Shown piece after piece: positions 1-6,624 of a DNA stretch of 8,711 nucleotides. The stretch's first letter is position 1. Each line of letters begins with the position of its first letter. The notes under the pieces were generated by a model, which was given only the letters and a program-made list of their open reading frames with translations, was not told the origin of the DNA and made no database searches. The stretch is from JBGPJM01 sp041485385 (GTDB taxonomy: Bacteria > Planctomycetota > Phycisphaerae > Phycisphaerales > UBA1924), in the NCBI GenBank assembly GCA_041485385.1, contig JBGPJM010000209.1, forward strand, positions 1 through 8,711, given 5' to 3'. The position numbers and the translations under genes were made by a program.

Positions 1-101
1 CGTTCTTCGCCGCGGCACCCGCGGCCGATTTCAACCACGACGCCGTGATCAACTCCCAGGACTTCTTCGACTTCCTGGCGGCGTTCTTCGCGGGGTGCTA
101 A
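1..101 (+). CDS. C-terminal end of a GC-dockerin secreted protein (5' partial)
   Basis: Only the last 32 residues are in the window, read from position 3 and ending at TAA 99-101. They form the second half of a dockerin-like tail: a Ca-binding type loop (DFNHDAVINSQD), a Phe-rich helix (FFDFLAAFF) and the terminal AGC. The same tail ends the genes at 454-1200 and 3265-6237, so this is a third member of the same class of exported proteins. In such proteins the dockerin is the C-terminal anchoring or sorting module, and the functional domain, here outside the window, lies upstream. Its 3' flank does not match the shared terminator block found behind the other two copies. The frame and family call are firm; the function of the missing part is unknown. 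Confidence 0.85.
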   Translation, partial: FFAAAPAADFNHDAVINSQDFFDFLAAFFAGC

Positions 102-453
102 GCGGTTCATCCCCCCCTCCGCCCTCCGCGTTCCTCCATAACCCCTGCGTTCTCTGCGTTCCGCCCTGTGAGCGAAGCGCATGCTTGTGCCAAGCCACAA
201 GCATGCCAACCGCCAAAGGCATGACCGGACCGACGAACGCACGACTCGGAACGACCGAGCCATGACCTCTGAGGAGAATCCCATGACCACGGCGAGCAGG
301 ATGATGAGTGATCGACCCGCGTATCAAACCATGCCACCCGGGCCACCGACCGCTGCCCCCGGGACCCTGACCCACCCCGCCCCACCCCCGCCCGCGTCGG
401 TGGCCCGATGGGATCTCTCCCGGTACCGCCTGCCATTGGGGGAAGGGTTCAGG
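102..453. other. Intergenic region with hairpins and low-complexity pyrimidine-rich DNA
   Basis: This 352-bp stretch separates two GC-dockerin genes. It begins with C-rich low-complexity sequence including two CTGCGTTC units (144-163). A perfect 11-bp hairpin follows (179-206), then a small 5-bp hairpin (245-249 with 255-259). A good Shine-Dalgarno-like GAGGAG lies at about 270-275, upstream of an ATG at 283 that is in frame with the next gene. The peptide that start would add is Pro-rich and precedes a normal signal peptide, so I treat the stretch as mainly non-coding leader. No -35/-10 pair could be assigned with confidence. Confidence 0.55.
179..206. repeat. Perfect 11-bp inverted repeat, 6-nt loop
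   Basis: GCATGCTTGTG (179-189) pairs perfectly with CACAAGCATGC (196-206) around a CCAAGC loop. Neither side has a T-tract, so it is not a canonical intrinsic terminator. It lies 78 bp after the stop of the preceding gene. It could be a REP-like element, a transcript-end stabilising hairpin, or a binding site for a dimeric protein. Each arm contains TGCTTGTG, which is also part of the repeated motif at 6502-6515 and 6870-6883. Confidence 0.6.
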
Positions 454-1200
454 ATGCGGAGGCGCGCCGGCGGCGGCTGGGTCCTGTTGGTGCTGGCCAT
501 CGTCATGGGCTGGACCGCGGGGGCGGCGGGCCAGCAGGTGCTCCTCTCGGAGGACTTCGAGAACGGCGCGCCGGGGTGGACCAGGACGGGCACCCCAATC
601 ATCCTGTGGCACGTCGCCAACGCGGCCGAGTGCGGCTCGATCACGCGCATGGCGGCGTACAACCGGGGGCCGGGCACCTGTACGTACAACACGGGAGGGG
701 TCAACACCGGGCGGATGCGGTCGCCGCCGCTGCTCATGGCGGGGACACCGCCGTTCCTTGTGTCGTTTGATTACATGCGGTCCATGGATACGAACCCTGC
801 TGAACAGAGCAACACGCTCGAGATCGTTGACACAGGGAGTCCGCTCACCTTTCTCATCACGAACATTCCAACCAACAGCCCCGTGATCCGGCACCTTGCG
901 AACCTGGTGGTCCCTGCTGACTGGGCGGGCCGGACGGTCCGGTTTGAGTTCGCGGCCGGGTCGGATACGGCGGGGAACAACAACCTCGGCTTCTTCTTCG
1001 ACAACTTCGTCGTCACCAACTCCTGCGCCGGGGTCTGCCCCGGCGATTTCAACTGCGACGGCGCCGTGAACTCCCAAGACTTCTTCGACTTCCTCACGGC
1101 GTTCTTCGCCAGCGCGCCCAGCGCGGACTTCAACCACGACGCCGCGATCAACTCCCAGGACTTCTTCGACTTCCTCACCGCCTTCTTCGCCGGCTGCTGA
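454..1200 (+). CDS. Secreted jelly-roll-like domain protein with C-terminal GC-type dockerin
   Basis: This is a 248-residue exported protein. Residues 1-27 are a signal peptide: RRR, a hydrophobic core LLVLAIVMGW, and an AxA-type site before QQVLL. Residues about 30-190 (EDFENGAPGW, LWHVANAAEC, FDNFVVTN) resemble the MAM/jelly-roll beta-sandwich modules seen in many planctomycete secreted proteins; this assignment rests on motif resemblance only. Residues 195-248 hold two EF-hand-like dockerin loops (DFNCDGAVNSQD, DFNHDAAINSQD), each followed by FFDFLTAFFA, and the chain ends in GC. The second loop has Ala where Gly is usual. Start 454 is chosen for the signal peptide and the purine-rich GGGGGAAGGG 6 nt upstream. 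An in-frame ATG at 283 with GAGGAG upstream is the alternative and would add 57 Pro-rich residues. Transcription probably ends at the hairpin at 1248-1278. Substrate or ligand is unknown. Confidence 0.85.
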   Translation: MRRRAGGGWVLLVLAIVMGWTAGAAGQQVLLSEDFENGAPGWTRTGTPIILWHVANAAECGSITRMAAYNRGPGTCTYNTGGVNTGRMRSPPLLMAGTPPFLVSFDYMRSMDTNPAEQSNTLEIVDTGSPLTFLITNIPTNSPVIRHLANLVVPADWAGRTVRFEFAAGSDTAGNNNLGFFFDNFVVTNSCAGVCPGDFNCDGAVNSQDFFDFLTAFFASAPSADFNHDAAINSQDFFDFLTAFFAGC

Positions 1201-1328
1201 CCTGACAACGCCGCTTCACCCCGCAGGCAAGGCCTGATTTCATCAGGAGCGACTCCGCGTTGGTGGCGTCGCTCTTTTCGTTTCTTGGAGCGCGACCGGT
1301 TGGCGGCGTTGATACCGGCCCGGTGGCA
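1156..1328 (+). repeat. Dockerin-tail/terminator direct repeat, copy 1
   Basis: This block is colinear, without any gap, with 6193-6365: 162 of 173 positions are identical by hand count. The first 45 bases, the dockerin codons from CAG to TGA, are identical. The following 128 non-coding bases match at 117 positions. The block covers the end of the dockerin, the stop, two small hairpins, the terminator and about 50 bp beyond it. Similarity ends abruptly after GGTGGCA. Non-coding conservation at this level means duplication or gene conversion, not selection on the protein alone. Confidence 0.85.
1248..1278 (+). terminator. Intrinsic terminator, imperfect stem
   Basis: AGCGACTCCGC (1248-1258), loop GTTG, then GTGGCGTCGCT (1263-1273) followed by CTTTT. 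The 11-position stem has one G-U pair and one T-C mismatch; the homologous copy at 6285-6315 is perfect. A 6-bp hairpin (CCTGAT/ATCAGG, 1233-1247) abuts it upstream. It is placed 48 bp after the stop of the 248-residue dockerin protein, whose transcript it should end. Confidence 0.7.
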
Positions 1329-1455
1329 GCGGATGGGCGCGGAAGGCCCGCCCCCTTTCGCAGCGCAGCACTCCGCCTTTTCTTGGCGCTCGCGCGGCGC
1401 ACCCTCCGCTTGGTGTCCGGGCGAGGACGCTCGCCGCCACAGGAGGTTACCCATT
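1279..1455. promoter_or_regulatory. Leader region of the tail-fibre-like gene, with hairpin and strong RBS
   Basis: After the terminator and the shared 50 bp, unique GC-rich DNA leads to the next gene. A hairpin GGCGAG/CTCGCC with loop GACG (1420-1435) sits just before a perfect Shine-Dalgarno AGGAGG (1441-1446), 9 nt ahead of the ATG at 1456. A hairpin this close to the ribosome site could affect translation. No confident promoter boxes are visible. Confidence 0.45.
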
Positions 1456-2550
1456 ATGAAGCTCGCCTTCCTCTCAGCGCTGATCCCCGCCATCCTCACC
1501 ACCGTTGCCGCGGCCCAACCCACGGCCTTCACCTACCAGGGCCGCCTCAAGAACGGCGCCCAGCCCGCCGCCGGGCTCCACGACTTCCGCTTCACGCTCT
1601 TCAACGTGGCGTCCGGGGGTGTGCAGCTGGCCCCGCCCCAGTGCGTGGACAACATACTCGTGACGGAGGGCCTCTTCACCGCCACAATCGACTTCGGGCA
1701 GCAGTTCGTGACGACGGAAACGCGGTTCCTCCAGATCGAGGTCCGCGCGGACACCGGACTCACCTGCGCCAACCCCGCCGGGCTCGTCCCCCTTGCGCCA
1801 CGTCAGCCTCTGACCGCCGCCCCCATCGCCAGCCACGCCAAGACCGCGTTCTCGCTCGCCGCCGCGGACGGCTCGCCCGCCAACGCCGTCATCGTGGACA
1901 ACGACGGCAACGTCGGCATCGGCACGACGAATCCACAAGCATTGCTTCATGTGAACGGCAGCCTTCTTTGGGGCGGCGCAACCACAAATCTTGCATATTC
2001 CGGAGAAGACGCGTCCGGGTTGTTCCTCGAACAGAAGGGGAACTCGTCCGCGACGAGCAAGATCAGACTGCAGACTTCAAAGTCGGGCGATCTCAACAAC
2101 TACTCTCAGTTCTTTGTTGACCCCATTGCCGGCTTCTCATTTACGACGCTGGGAACGGGCAGCGGCAACGTCGGCATCGGCACGGAGTCGCCCAGGGCCG
2201 GGGCGAAACTCGACGTGCGCGGCAACATCCGGCTCGGTGCTCAGGGCGAGTTCTACGCGATGAAATCATTCTCCGACGATCGCATCCTCCACGGGCGTGT
2301 TTCAGCCACCGGCGGGATCGCCGGCGGCGGGGGATTCCTTGTCACGCATACGGCGGGTACCGGCGTGTATATGGTGACCTTCAACCCTAGCCCCTTTAGT
2401 GCTGAGCCAACCCCGATCGCGACGCCGCAGTCCGCCTCTCGTCTCGTGCGCGTGAGCGGACAGTCTTCGAGTCATGCGACCTTCATCGTGACGGACCTAT
2501 CCGGTGCGCAGCTGGAGGGTGCGTTCACGTTCTTCGCAATCGGACCCTAG
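1456..2550 (+). CDS. Secreted tail-fibre/adhesin-like protein with NVGIGT repeats
   Basis: This is a 364-residue exported protein. Start 1456 is set by AGGAGG 9 nt upstream and a clear signal peptide (residues 1-20, MKLAFLSALIPAIL..., cleavage near VAAA|QP). Residues 24-130 (FTYQGRLKNG, FRFTLFN, LFTATIDFG, LQIEVR) match the N-terminal module common to many bacterial secreted proteins that carry fibre repeats. Residues 149-168 and 237-257 are two copies of the fibre motif GNVGIGT(T/E)(N/S)P...L.V.G, typical of phage tail fibres and trimeric surface fibres. The last 80 residues (TGVYMVTFNPSPF, FTFFAIGP) look like the usual C-terminal head of such proteins. There is no dockerin, unlike its neighbours, and no S74-type autoprotease region was recognised. 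A role as a surface fibre or adhesin is inference. Confidence 0.8.
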   Translation: MKLAFLSALIPAILTTVAAAQPTAFTYQGRLKNGAQPAAGLHDFRFTLFNVASGGVQLAPPQCVDNILVTEGLFTATIDFGQQFVTTETRFLQIEVRADTGLTCANPAGLVPLAPRQPLTAAPIASHAKTAFSLAAADGSPANAVIVDNDGNVGIGTTNPQALLHVNGSLLWGGATTNLAYSGEDASGLFLEQKGNSSATSKIRLQTSKSGDLNNYSQFFVDPIAGFSFTTLGTGSGNVGIGTESPRAGAKLDVRGNIRLGAQGEFYAMKSFSDDRILHGRVSATGGIAGGGGFLVTHTAGTGVYMVTFNPSPFSAEPTPIATPQSASRLVRVSGQSSSHATFIVTDLSGAQLEGAFTFFAIGP

Positions 2551-2580
2551 TCGCGCGGTGCGGCGCCGCAAGTCTCAGGT

Positions 2581-2599
2581 GCGCATCGCCACGATGCGC
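2581..2599. other. Perfect 8-bp hairpin between genes
   Basis: GCGCATCG (2581-2588) and CGATGCGC (2592-2599) pair perfectly around a 3-nt loop, 31 bp after the stop at 2550. The 3' side is TTCATCCCC, with no real T-tract, so it is at best a weak or Rho-assisted terminator, or a transcript-stabilising stem. Confidence 0.5.
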
Positions 2600-2626
2600 T
2601 TCATCCCCGTTGTGAAGAGCTGACCC

Positions 2627-3031
2627 ATGCATCCAACCCTCCGACGTCTCGCCCCCGCCGCCCTCGTCCTCGCCGCCGTGTTCGCCGTGCAGGCCGGGCT
2701 CGCACGAAGGCTCGTGGGCAACACGATCAACCCCGTCGCCACCCTCGACGAAGGCGGAAGCCGCGTCATCCTCACCGGCCCGTTCTCCTGCACCCAGGTC
2801 GAATGGGTCGCCCTCCGCGTGACGGTGACACAGCGAACCACCGGCGCCATTGCCGAGGGATACGCCATCCGCCTGGGGTCCCCCAACCTGCAGCAGTGGC
2901 AAGTCCACGCAAGCGCCCGCGCCAGCGCAACCCTCGAAGCTGGTGAGGCCACCGCCGTCGCCGTCACCACTCGCGACGGAGAGGCGTCCGATGCGCACCA
3001 GTGGCTTGTTCCTGTGACGCTCCAGGAATAG
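2627..3031 (+). CDS. Small secreted protein of unknown function
   Basis: 134 residues. Residues 1-26 form a signal peptide (LRRLAPAALVLAAVFAVQAGLA). The mature part is about 108 residues, with ILTGPFSCTQVEW, a strongly patterned VTVTQRTTGAIAEG segment, QQWQVHA and near the end SDAHQWLVPVTL. I recognise this pattern as belonging to a widespread family of small exported proteins in high-GC bacteria, but I know no function or reliable name. A weak GAAGAG lies about 8 nt before the ATG. The single Cys and the absence of transmembrane segments point to a soluble or surface-associated product. It has no dockerin, although a decayed dockerin half lies 75 bp downstream in another frame. Confidence 0.7.
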   Translation: MHPTLRRLAPAALVLAAVFAVQAGLARRLVGNTINPVATLDEGGSRVILTGPFSCTQVEWVALRVTVTQRTTGAIAEGYAIRLGSPNLQQWQVHASARASATLEAGEATAVAVTTRDGEASDAHQWLVPVTLQE

Positions 3032-3104
3032 CGATGCAGACTCCGCGCTCAGCCGCACATCGAATCGGAGACCCGGCCATGAAGTTCCACTGCCATCCGC
3101 CACG

Positions 3105-3203
3105 TTGCTCGCCGCCGCACCCGCGGCCGACCTCAACCACGACGCCGCGATCAACTCACGGGGCTTCTTCGCCTTCCTGAACGCCTTCTTCGCCGGCTGC
3201 TCA
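3105..3203 (+). pseudogene. Decayed GC-dockerin second half (gene remnant)
   Basis: Reading from 3105 gives LLAAAPAADLNHDAAINS, then RGFFAFLNAFFAGC, clearly the second dockerin repeat seen at 3-98 and 1126-1197. QD has become RG, Asp has become Ala before FL, and the stop is lost (TGC TCA instead of TGC TGA). The first dockerin repeat is missing. The frame has no plausible start codon: an in-frame TGA lies at 3015-3017, and the ATG at 3079 is in another frame. The rest of the host gene is gone, so this is most likely debris of a deleted dockerin gene. Confidence 0.7.
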
Positions 3204-3264
3204 GGGTTGGAACAGGGGTCGGGTACCATGCCGGCAACCAGCTCCCACGTACCGGAGGAACACC
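3204..3264 (+). promoter_or_regulatory. Leader and ribosome-binding site of the 990-residue repeat protein
   Basis: The stretch ends in CGGAGGAA (3253-3260), 4 nt before the ATG at 3265, a good Shine-Dalgarno that fixes the start. No confident promoter boxes were seen. Any promoter must lie here or inside the dockerin remnant, unless the gene is read through from upstream. Confidence 0.5.
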
Positions 3265-6237
3265 ATGAGAACCCGAATCCCTTCGATGCTCGCGGCGATC
3301 GCCGGGGCCGCGCTCTCGAGCAAGGCCCGGGCCCAGACGTGGGACGGCGGTGGTGCCGACAACAACTGGACCACGGCCAACAACTGGAACCCCAACGGAT
3401 TGCCCCCCAACGACGGCACCGCGGACATCATCTTCAGAGGGTCCGTCCGCCTGACGCCGGTCCTCAGCACGATCGAACGCGTCCGCTCGATCACGTTCAA
3501 CAGCCCGGCCGGCCCGTTCGACGTCAATGTCGGGGTCTTTCACACCCATCTCGAGATCGGCGCCGGCGGCGTCACCAACAACGACAACAGCGCGCAGACC
3601 ATCTCCGCCGGGATCCGCACCACGGCGGCGCAGACCTGGAGGGCCGCGATCGGAAACCTTGCGTTCGGCACCGTGGACGGACTGGGCAATGCACTGACCA
3701 TCGACGGCGGCTTCGACACCACAATCGACCGGCTCACCGGGTTCTCCTCGCCCTTGATCAAAGATGGCTCCGGCACGCTCTTCCTGACCGGTGACGGCAA
3801 CAGCTTCGGCGGCATCACGATCAACGCGGGAGCGCTGAGCATCGATGCCGACTCGCGGCTCGGCGGCCACGATGTCGTCATCAACGGCGGCGCCCTGTCC
3901 ATCACCGCCGACATCACCACGTCGCGGAACATCACGCTGACCACCGCCGGCGCCTCGCTCAGCGGGGCAACCCACCAGCTCGTCTTCGATGGAGGCGTCC
4001 TGACCGTCAACGGCGGTGGTGTATCCACCGCCACCGGCTTCCTTGGCGCCGGTCTCCCCTCCAGCGGAACCGCGACGATCAACGGCGTCGGCTCGAGCTG
4101 GACGATGACCGGCGGCTTCGGCGTCGGCTACCAGGACCAGGGGACGCTCTCGATCCAGGCCGGCGGCACTGTGTCCAACACCATCGCGCACATCGGCAGT
4201 CTCCCGGGTTCGACGGGAGTCGCGACGGTGACCGGTCCCGGCAGCACGTGGGCCAGCAGCGGTTTCCTCGGGATCGGCTACGCCGGCACGGGCACGCTGA
4301 ATATCGAGGACGGCGGCAGCGTCTCCGCAAACAGCAGCTTCGTCGGCACCGACCCCGGCTCCGACGGCACGATCAACATCACCGGCACCGGATCGACCTG
4401 GAGCGTCACCGGCACGCCCGTCATCGGTGAACACGGCGTCGGCACGATGACGATCTCGGCGGGCGGGAGCGTCACCGACGTCGGGGCGTTCATCGGCCGG
4501 TTCGACGACGGCGACGGCACCGTGACGGTCAGCGGGGGTGGCTCGGCCTGGACCAACAGTGGCGCTCTCACGGTTGCGAGTTCCGGAACGGCCACGCTGA
4601 TGGTCGAGACCGGCGGGAACGTCACCACCACCGGCGATTGCATGATCGGCGCAAGCTCCGGGGCGGACGGCGCGGCCATGGTCAGCGGCGCCGGCTCGAC
4701 GCTCACGAGTCGCGGTTTGTACGTCGGGTTCGGCGGCGTGGGCACCCTGGACATCGAGTCGGGCGGCGCCGTCTCGAGCACCGGCGGCTCGGTCAGCGGC
4801 ACTCCCGCCGCGAACGGCAGCGCGGCGACGATCAACGGCGCGGGTTCGCACTGGACCCTCAATGGGGATCTCGCGGTCGGCGATGGCGGCGTGGGCTCGC
4901 TGACGATCGCAGGCGGGGGCAGCGTCTCCGATCATCTCGCAACCCTCGGCGAGTTCATCGGCGGGAGCGGGACCGCCACCGTCACCGGCGCGGGCTCCAC
5001 CTGGGCCAGCGACAATCTCGCCGTCGGCTACCTGAGCGGAACGGGCTCATTGACCGTGCAGAACAGCGGTCACGTGACCTGCGCAAACGGCAGCATCGGC
5101 AACTCCTCCGGCACGGGCACGGCCACTGTGACGGGTGTCGGATCGGCCTGGGACATCTCCGGTGCCATCTCGATCGGATTCAACGGTTCGGGAACACTCC
5201 TCCTGGATCAAGGCGGCAGCATGTCCACGGCCTTCGTCTCGCATGGATCTGGAGGTAGCTCCAATGCCGTCGCGACCATTCGCGGGCAGAACTCGAGCTG
5301 GACGATTGCTTTCGATTTCCAGATGAGCGCCAGCGGCGCGACGAGCACGCTGAACATTGAGGGCGGCACGGTCACGCTCGGCGGGAACATCACCGACGGC
5401 GGCGCCGGGATCAGCACCCTGACCCTGGACGGCGGCACGCTGGACATGCAGAACCACACCATCGGCTCCGGGGCGCCGATCGACATCCTCAACTTCCGCG
5501 GCGGAACGCTCAGGAACGTGGCGCAGATCAATAGCGGCGCCGGCCTGACCAAGACCGGCCCGGGAACGCTCGTCTTGAACACGGCCAATACGTACGGCGG
5601 ACCGACAGCCGTCAGCAACGGCACCCTGCATGTTTCCAACTCAACGGGATCGGCCACCGGCACGGGAATCGTATCGGTGGCCGGCGGCGCGGCGCTGGCC
5701 GGCACGGGCCGGATCACCGGTCCGGTGCAGAACAGCGGTTCGGTCGCGCCGGGCGCCTCCGCGGGAACCCTCACGTTGCGGAGCACCTATGCACAGAACG
5801 CCGGCGGGTCCCTCGACATCGAGATCGGCGGGACGATCGCGGGCACGCAGTACGACCGCCTGTCGATCACCGGCGCCGCGACGCTGAACGGGGCGTTGAA
5901 CGCCACGCTCGTGAACGGCTTCGTCCCCTCCGTGGGAAACACCTTCGACATCCTGACCGCGGGCACCAGGAGCGGGACATTCCTGACGGTCACCCTGCCA
6001 CCGCTGCCGGCCCCAAGGGTCTGGCACATCCAGTACCTTCCCACCGCGGTTCGGCTGGGCGTCTTCGTGGAGTGCGCCGCCGACTTCAACGCCGACGGCG
6101 CCGTCAACTCCCAGGACTTCTTCGACTTCCTCACCGCCTTCTTCGCCCTCCTGCCCACCGCGGACGTCAACCGCGACGGCCTCATCAACAGCCAGGACTT
6201 CTTCGACTTCCTCACCGCCTTCTTCGCCGGCTGCTGA
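3265..6237 (+). CDS. Large secreted T5SS/PEP-CTERM-type repeat protein with GC-type dockerin
   Basis: 990 residues. A signal peptide occupies residues 1-23 (ARA|QTWDGG). The mature N-terminus (TWDGGGADNNWTTANNWNPNG) is the usual opening of autotransporter-like beta-helix passengers. Residues 161-193 and about 755-840 are autotransporter-associated beta-strand repeats (LTKTGPGTLVLNTANTYGG is a near-canonical copy, TIGR02601 type). Residues 254-703 hold nine consecutive ~50-residue repeats with the pattern GT.TV.G.GS.W...G.L.VG..G.GTL.I..GG.VS, which I identify with the T5SS/PEP-CTERM-associated repeat (TIGR04393 type, from memory). Residues 937-990 are a two-loop dockerin ending GC. There is no outer-membrane beta-barrel and no PEP-CTERM anchor, so the dockerin replaces the usual surface-attachment device. 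The predicted shape is a long right-handed beta-helix, a fibrous surface or matrix protein. The terminator at 6285-6315 follows. Its ligand is unknown. Confidence 0.88.
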   Translation: MRTRIPSMLAAIAGAALSSKARAQTWDGGGADNNWTTANNWNPNGLPPNDGTADIIFRGSVRLTPVLSTIERVRSITFNSPAGPFDVNVGVFHTHLEIGAGGVTNNDNSAQTISAGIRTTAAQTWRAAIGNLAFGTVDGLGNALTIDGGFDTTIDRLTGFSSPLIKDGSGTLFLTGDGNSFGGITINAGALSIDADSRLGGHDVVINGGALSITADITTSRNITLTTAGASLSGATHQLVFDGGVLTVNGGGVSTATGFLGAGLPSSGTATINGVGSSWTMTGGFGVGYQDQGTLSIQAGGTVSNTIAHIGSLPGSTGVATVTGPGSTWASSGFLGIGYAGTGTLNIEDGGSVSANSSFVGTDPGSDGTINITGTGSTWSVTGTPVIGEHGVGTMTISAGGSVTDVGAFIGRFDDGDGTVTVSGGGSAWTNSGALTVASSGTATLMVETGGNVTTTGDCMIGASSGADGAAMVSGAGSTLTSRGLYVGFGGVGTLDIESGGAVSSTGGSVSGTPAANGSAATINGAGSHWTLNGDLAVGDGGVGSLTIAGGGSVSDHLATLGEFIGGSGTATVTGAGSTWASDNLAVGYLSGTGSLTVQNSGHVTCANGSIGNSSGTGTATVTGVGSAWDISGAISIGFNGSGTLLLDQGGSMSTAFVSHGSGGSSNAVATIRGQNSSWTIAFDFQMSASGATSTLNIEGGTVTLGGNITDGGAGISTLTLDGGTLDMQNHTIGSGAPIDILNFRGGTLRNVAQINSGAGLTKTGPGTLVLNTANTYGGPTAVSNGTLHVSNSTGSATGTGIVSVAGGAALAGTGRITGPVQNSGSVAPGASAGTLTLRSTYAQNAGGSLDIEIGGTIAGTQYDRLSITGAATLNGALNATLVNGFVPSVGNTFDILTAGTRSGTFLTVTLPPLPAPRVWHIQYLPTAVRLGVFVECAADFNADGAVNSQDFFDFLTAFFALLPTADVNRDGLINSQDFFDFLTAFFAGC
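4024..5373 (+). repeat. Nine in-frame ~150-bp repeats in the beta-helix protein
   Basis: The nine units each carry the GSxW-type marker: GSSWT, GSTWA, GSTWS, GSAWT, GSTLT, GSHWT, GSTWA, GSAWD and NSSWT. Unit length stays near 50 residues. Protein similarity is clear, but the DNA has diverged, so these are old repeats and not a freshly expanded array. The fifth unit has lost its Trp. Confidence 0.8.
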
Positions 6238-6365
6238 CTTGACAGCGCCGCTTCACCCCGCAGACAAGGCCTGATTTCATCAGCAGCGACTCCGCGTTGG
6301 CGGAGTCGCTCTTTTCGCTTCTTGGAGCGCGACCGGTCGGCGGCGTTGATATTGGCCTGGTGGCA
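6193..6365 (+). repeat. Dockerin-tail/terminator direct repeat, copy 2
   Basis: This is the partner of 1156-1328 at a constant offset of 5037 bp with no indels. It holds the last 45 bases of the dockerin gene, the stop, the terminator and about 50 bp beyond. Similarity stops after GGTGGCA in both copies, which marks the edge of the duplicated unit. Confidence 0.85.
6285..6315 (+). terminator. Strong intrinsic terminator
   Basis: AGCGACTCCGC (6285-6295) and GCGGAGTCGCT (6300-6310) form a perfect 11-bp stem with loop GTTG, followed directly by CTTTT. It starts 47 bp after the stop of the 990-residue protein. It is the better-preserved homologue of the terminator at 1248-1278. Confidence 0.88.
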
Positions 6366-6431
6366 CCAACCCGCGGGCCAGCAAACCCGCGGCCACCGCG
6401 GCAACCAACTCCCCTGAACGGTGGAGCGCGC

Positions 6432-6478
6432 TTGCGCGCGCAGAACAGGCACGCCCGGCGCGCGCAAAAGCGCCCGCC
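6432..6478. other. Alternative GC-rich hairpins
   Basis: Two mutually exclusive stems share the same DNA. TTGCGCGCGC (6432-6441) pairs perfectly with GCGCGCGCAA (6458-6467). GGCGCGCGC (6457-6465) pairs with GCGCCCGCC (6470-6478) around an AAAA loop, with one mismatch. On the plus strand a T5 run follows at 6485-6489, so the second stem could work as a loose terminator. Mutually exclusive stems may be chance in alternating GC sequence. Confidence 0.45.
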
Positions 6479-6501
6479 TCAAGATTTTTATCTCCAGTCC
6501 C

Positions 6502-6515
6502 CACAAGCACTTACG
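6502..6515 (-). repeat. CACAAGCACTTACG repeat, copy 1
   Basis: A 14-bp word repeated exactly at 6870-6883, with a shorter AGCACTTAC match at 7104-7112 and an inverted core at 6738-6745. It is placed on the minus strand only because there it reads CGTAAGTGCTTGTG, sharing TGCTTGTG with the hairpin arms at 179-206; true polarity is unknown. Confidence 0.5.
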
Positions 6516-6564
6516 TCTTTTCGCCCTCCGCTATTTCCCGTTTTGGGCGCGCAAACAGGACCGA

Positions 6565-6624
6565 TGGCCCATAGGTAGAGGGGCCACACCCGCGCCACTG
6601 GCCTCGGTTCCTCCGAGGTCAGTG
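6565..6624. ncRNA. Two adjacent strong hairpins, candidate structured RNA or repeat element
   Basis: TGGCCC (6565-6570) pairs with GGGCCA (6581-6586) over a 10-nt loop. Nine bases later CACTGGCCTCGG (6596-6607) pairs with CCGAGGTCAGTG (6613-6624) over a TTCCT loop: 12 pairs including one G-T. No T-tract follows on either strand and no ORF uses them. They could be a small RNA, an untranslated-leader structure or a REP-type element. The strand is not determined, and the RNA identity is inference from structure alone. Confidence 0.35.

Noticed and set aside
49..1137. Long minus-strand open frame opposite the dockerin genes
   Set aside because: Its peptide is Arg/Gly/Pro-rich with no domain. The plus strand has a signal peptide and dockerin across the same bases. 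It is a high-GC shadow.
3151..4935. 594-codon minus-strand open frame inside the repeat gene
   Set aside because: The plus frame shows recognisable repeats throughout. The opposite frame gives an Ala/Arg/Asp-rich low-complexity product, as expected from GC-rich repeats.
3265..6237. Classical type V autotransporter
   Set aside because: The C-terminus is a dockerin and no barrel of about 250-300 residues is present, so self-transport across an outer membrane is not supported.
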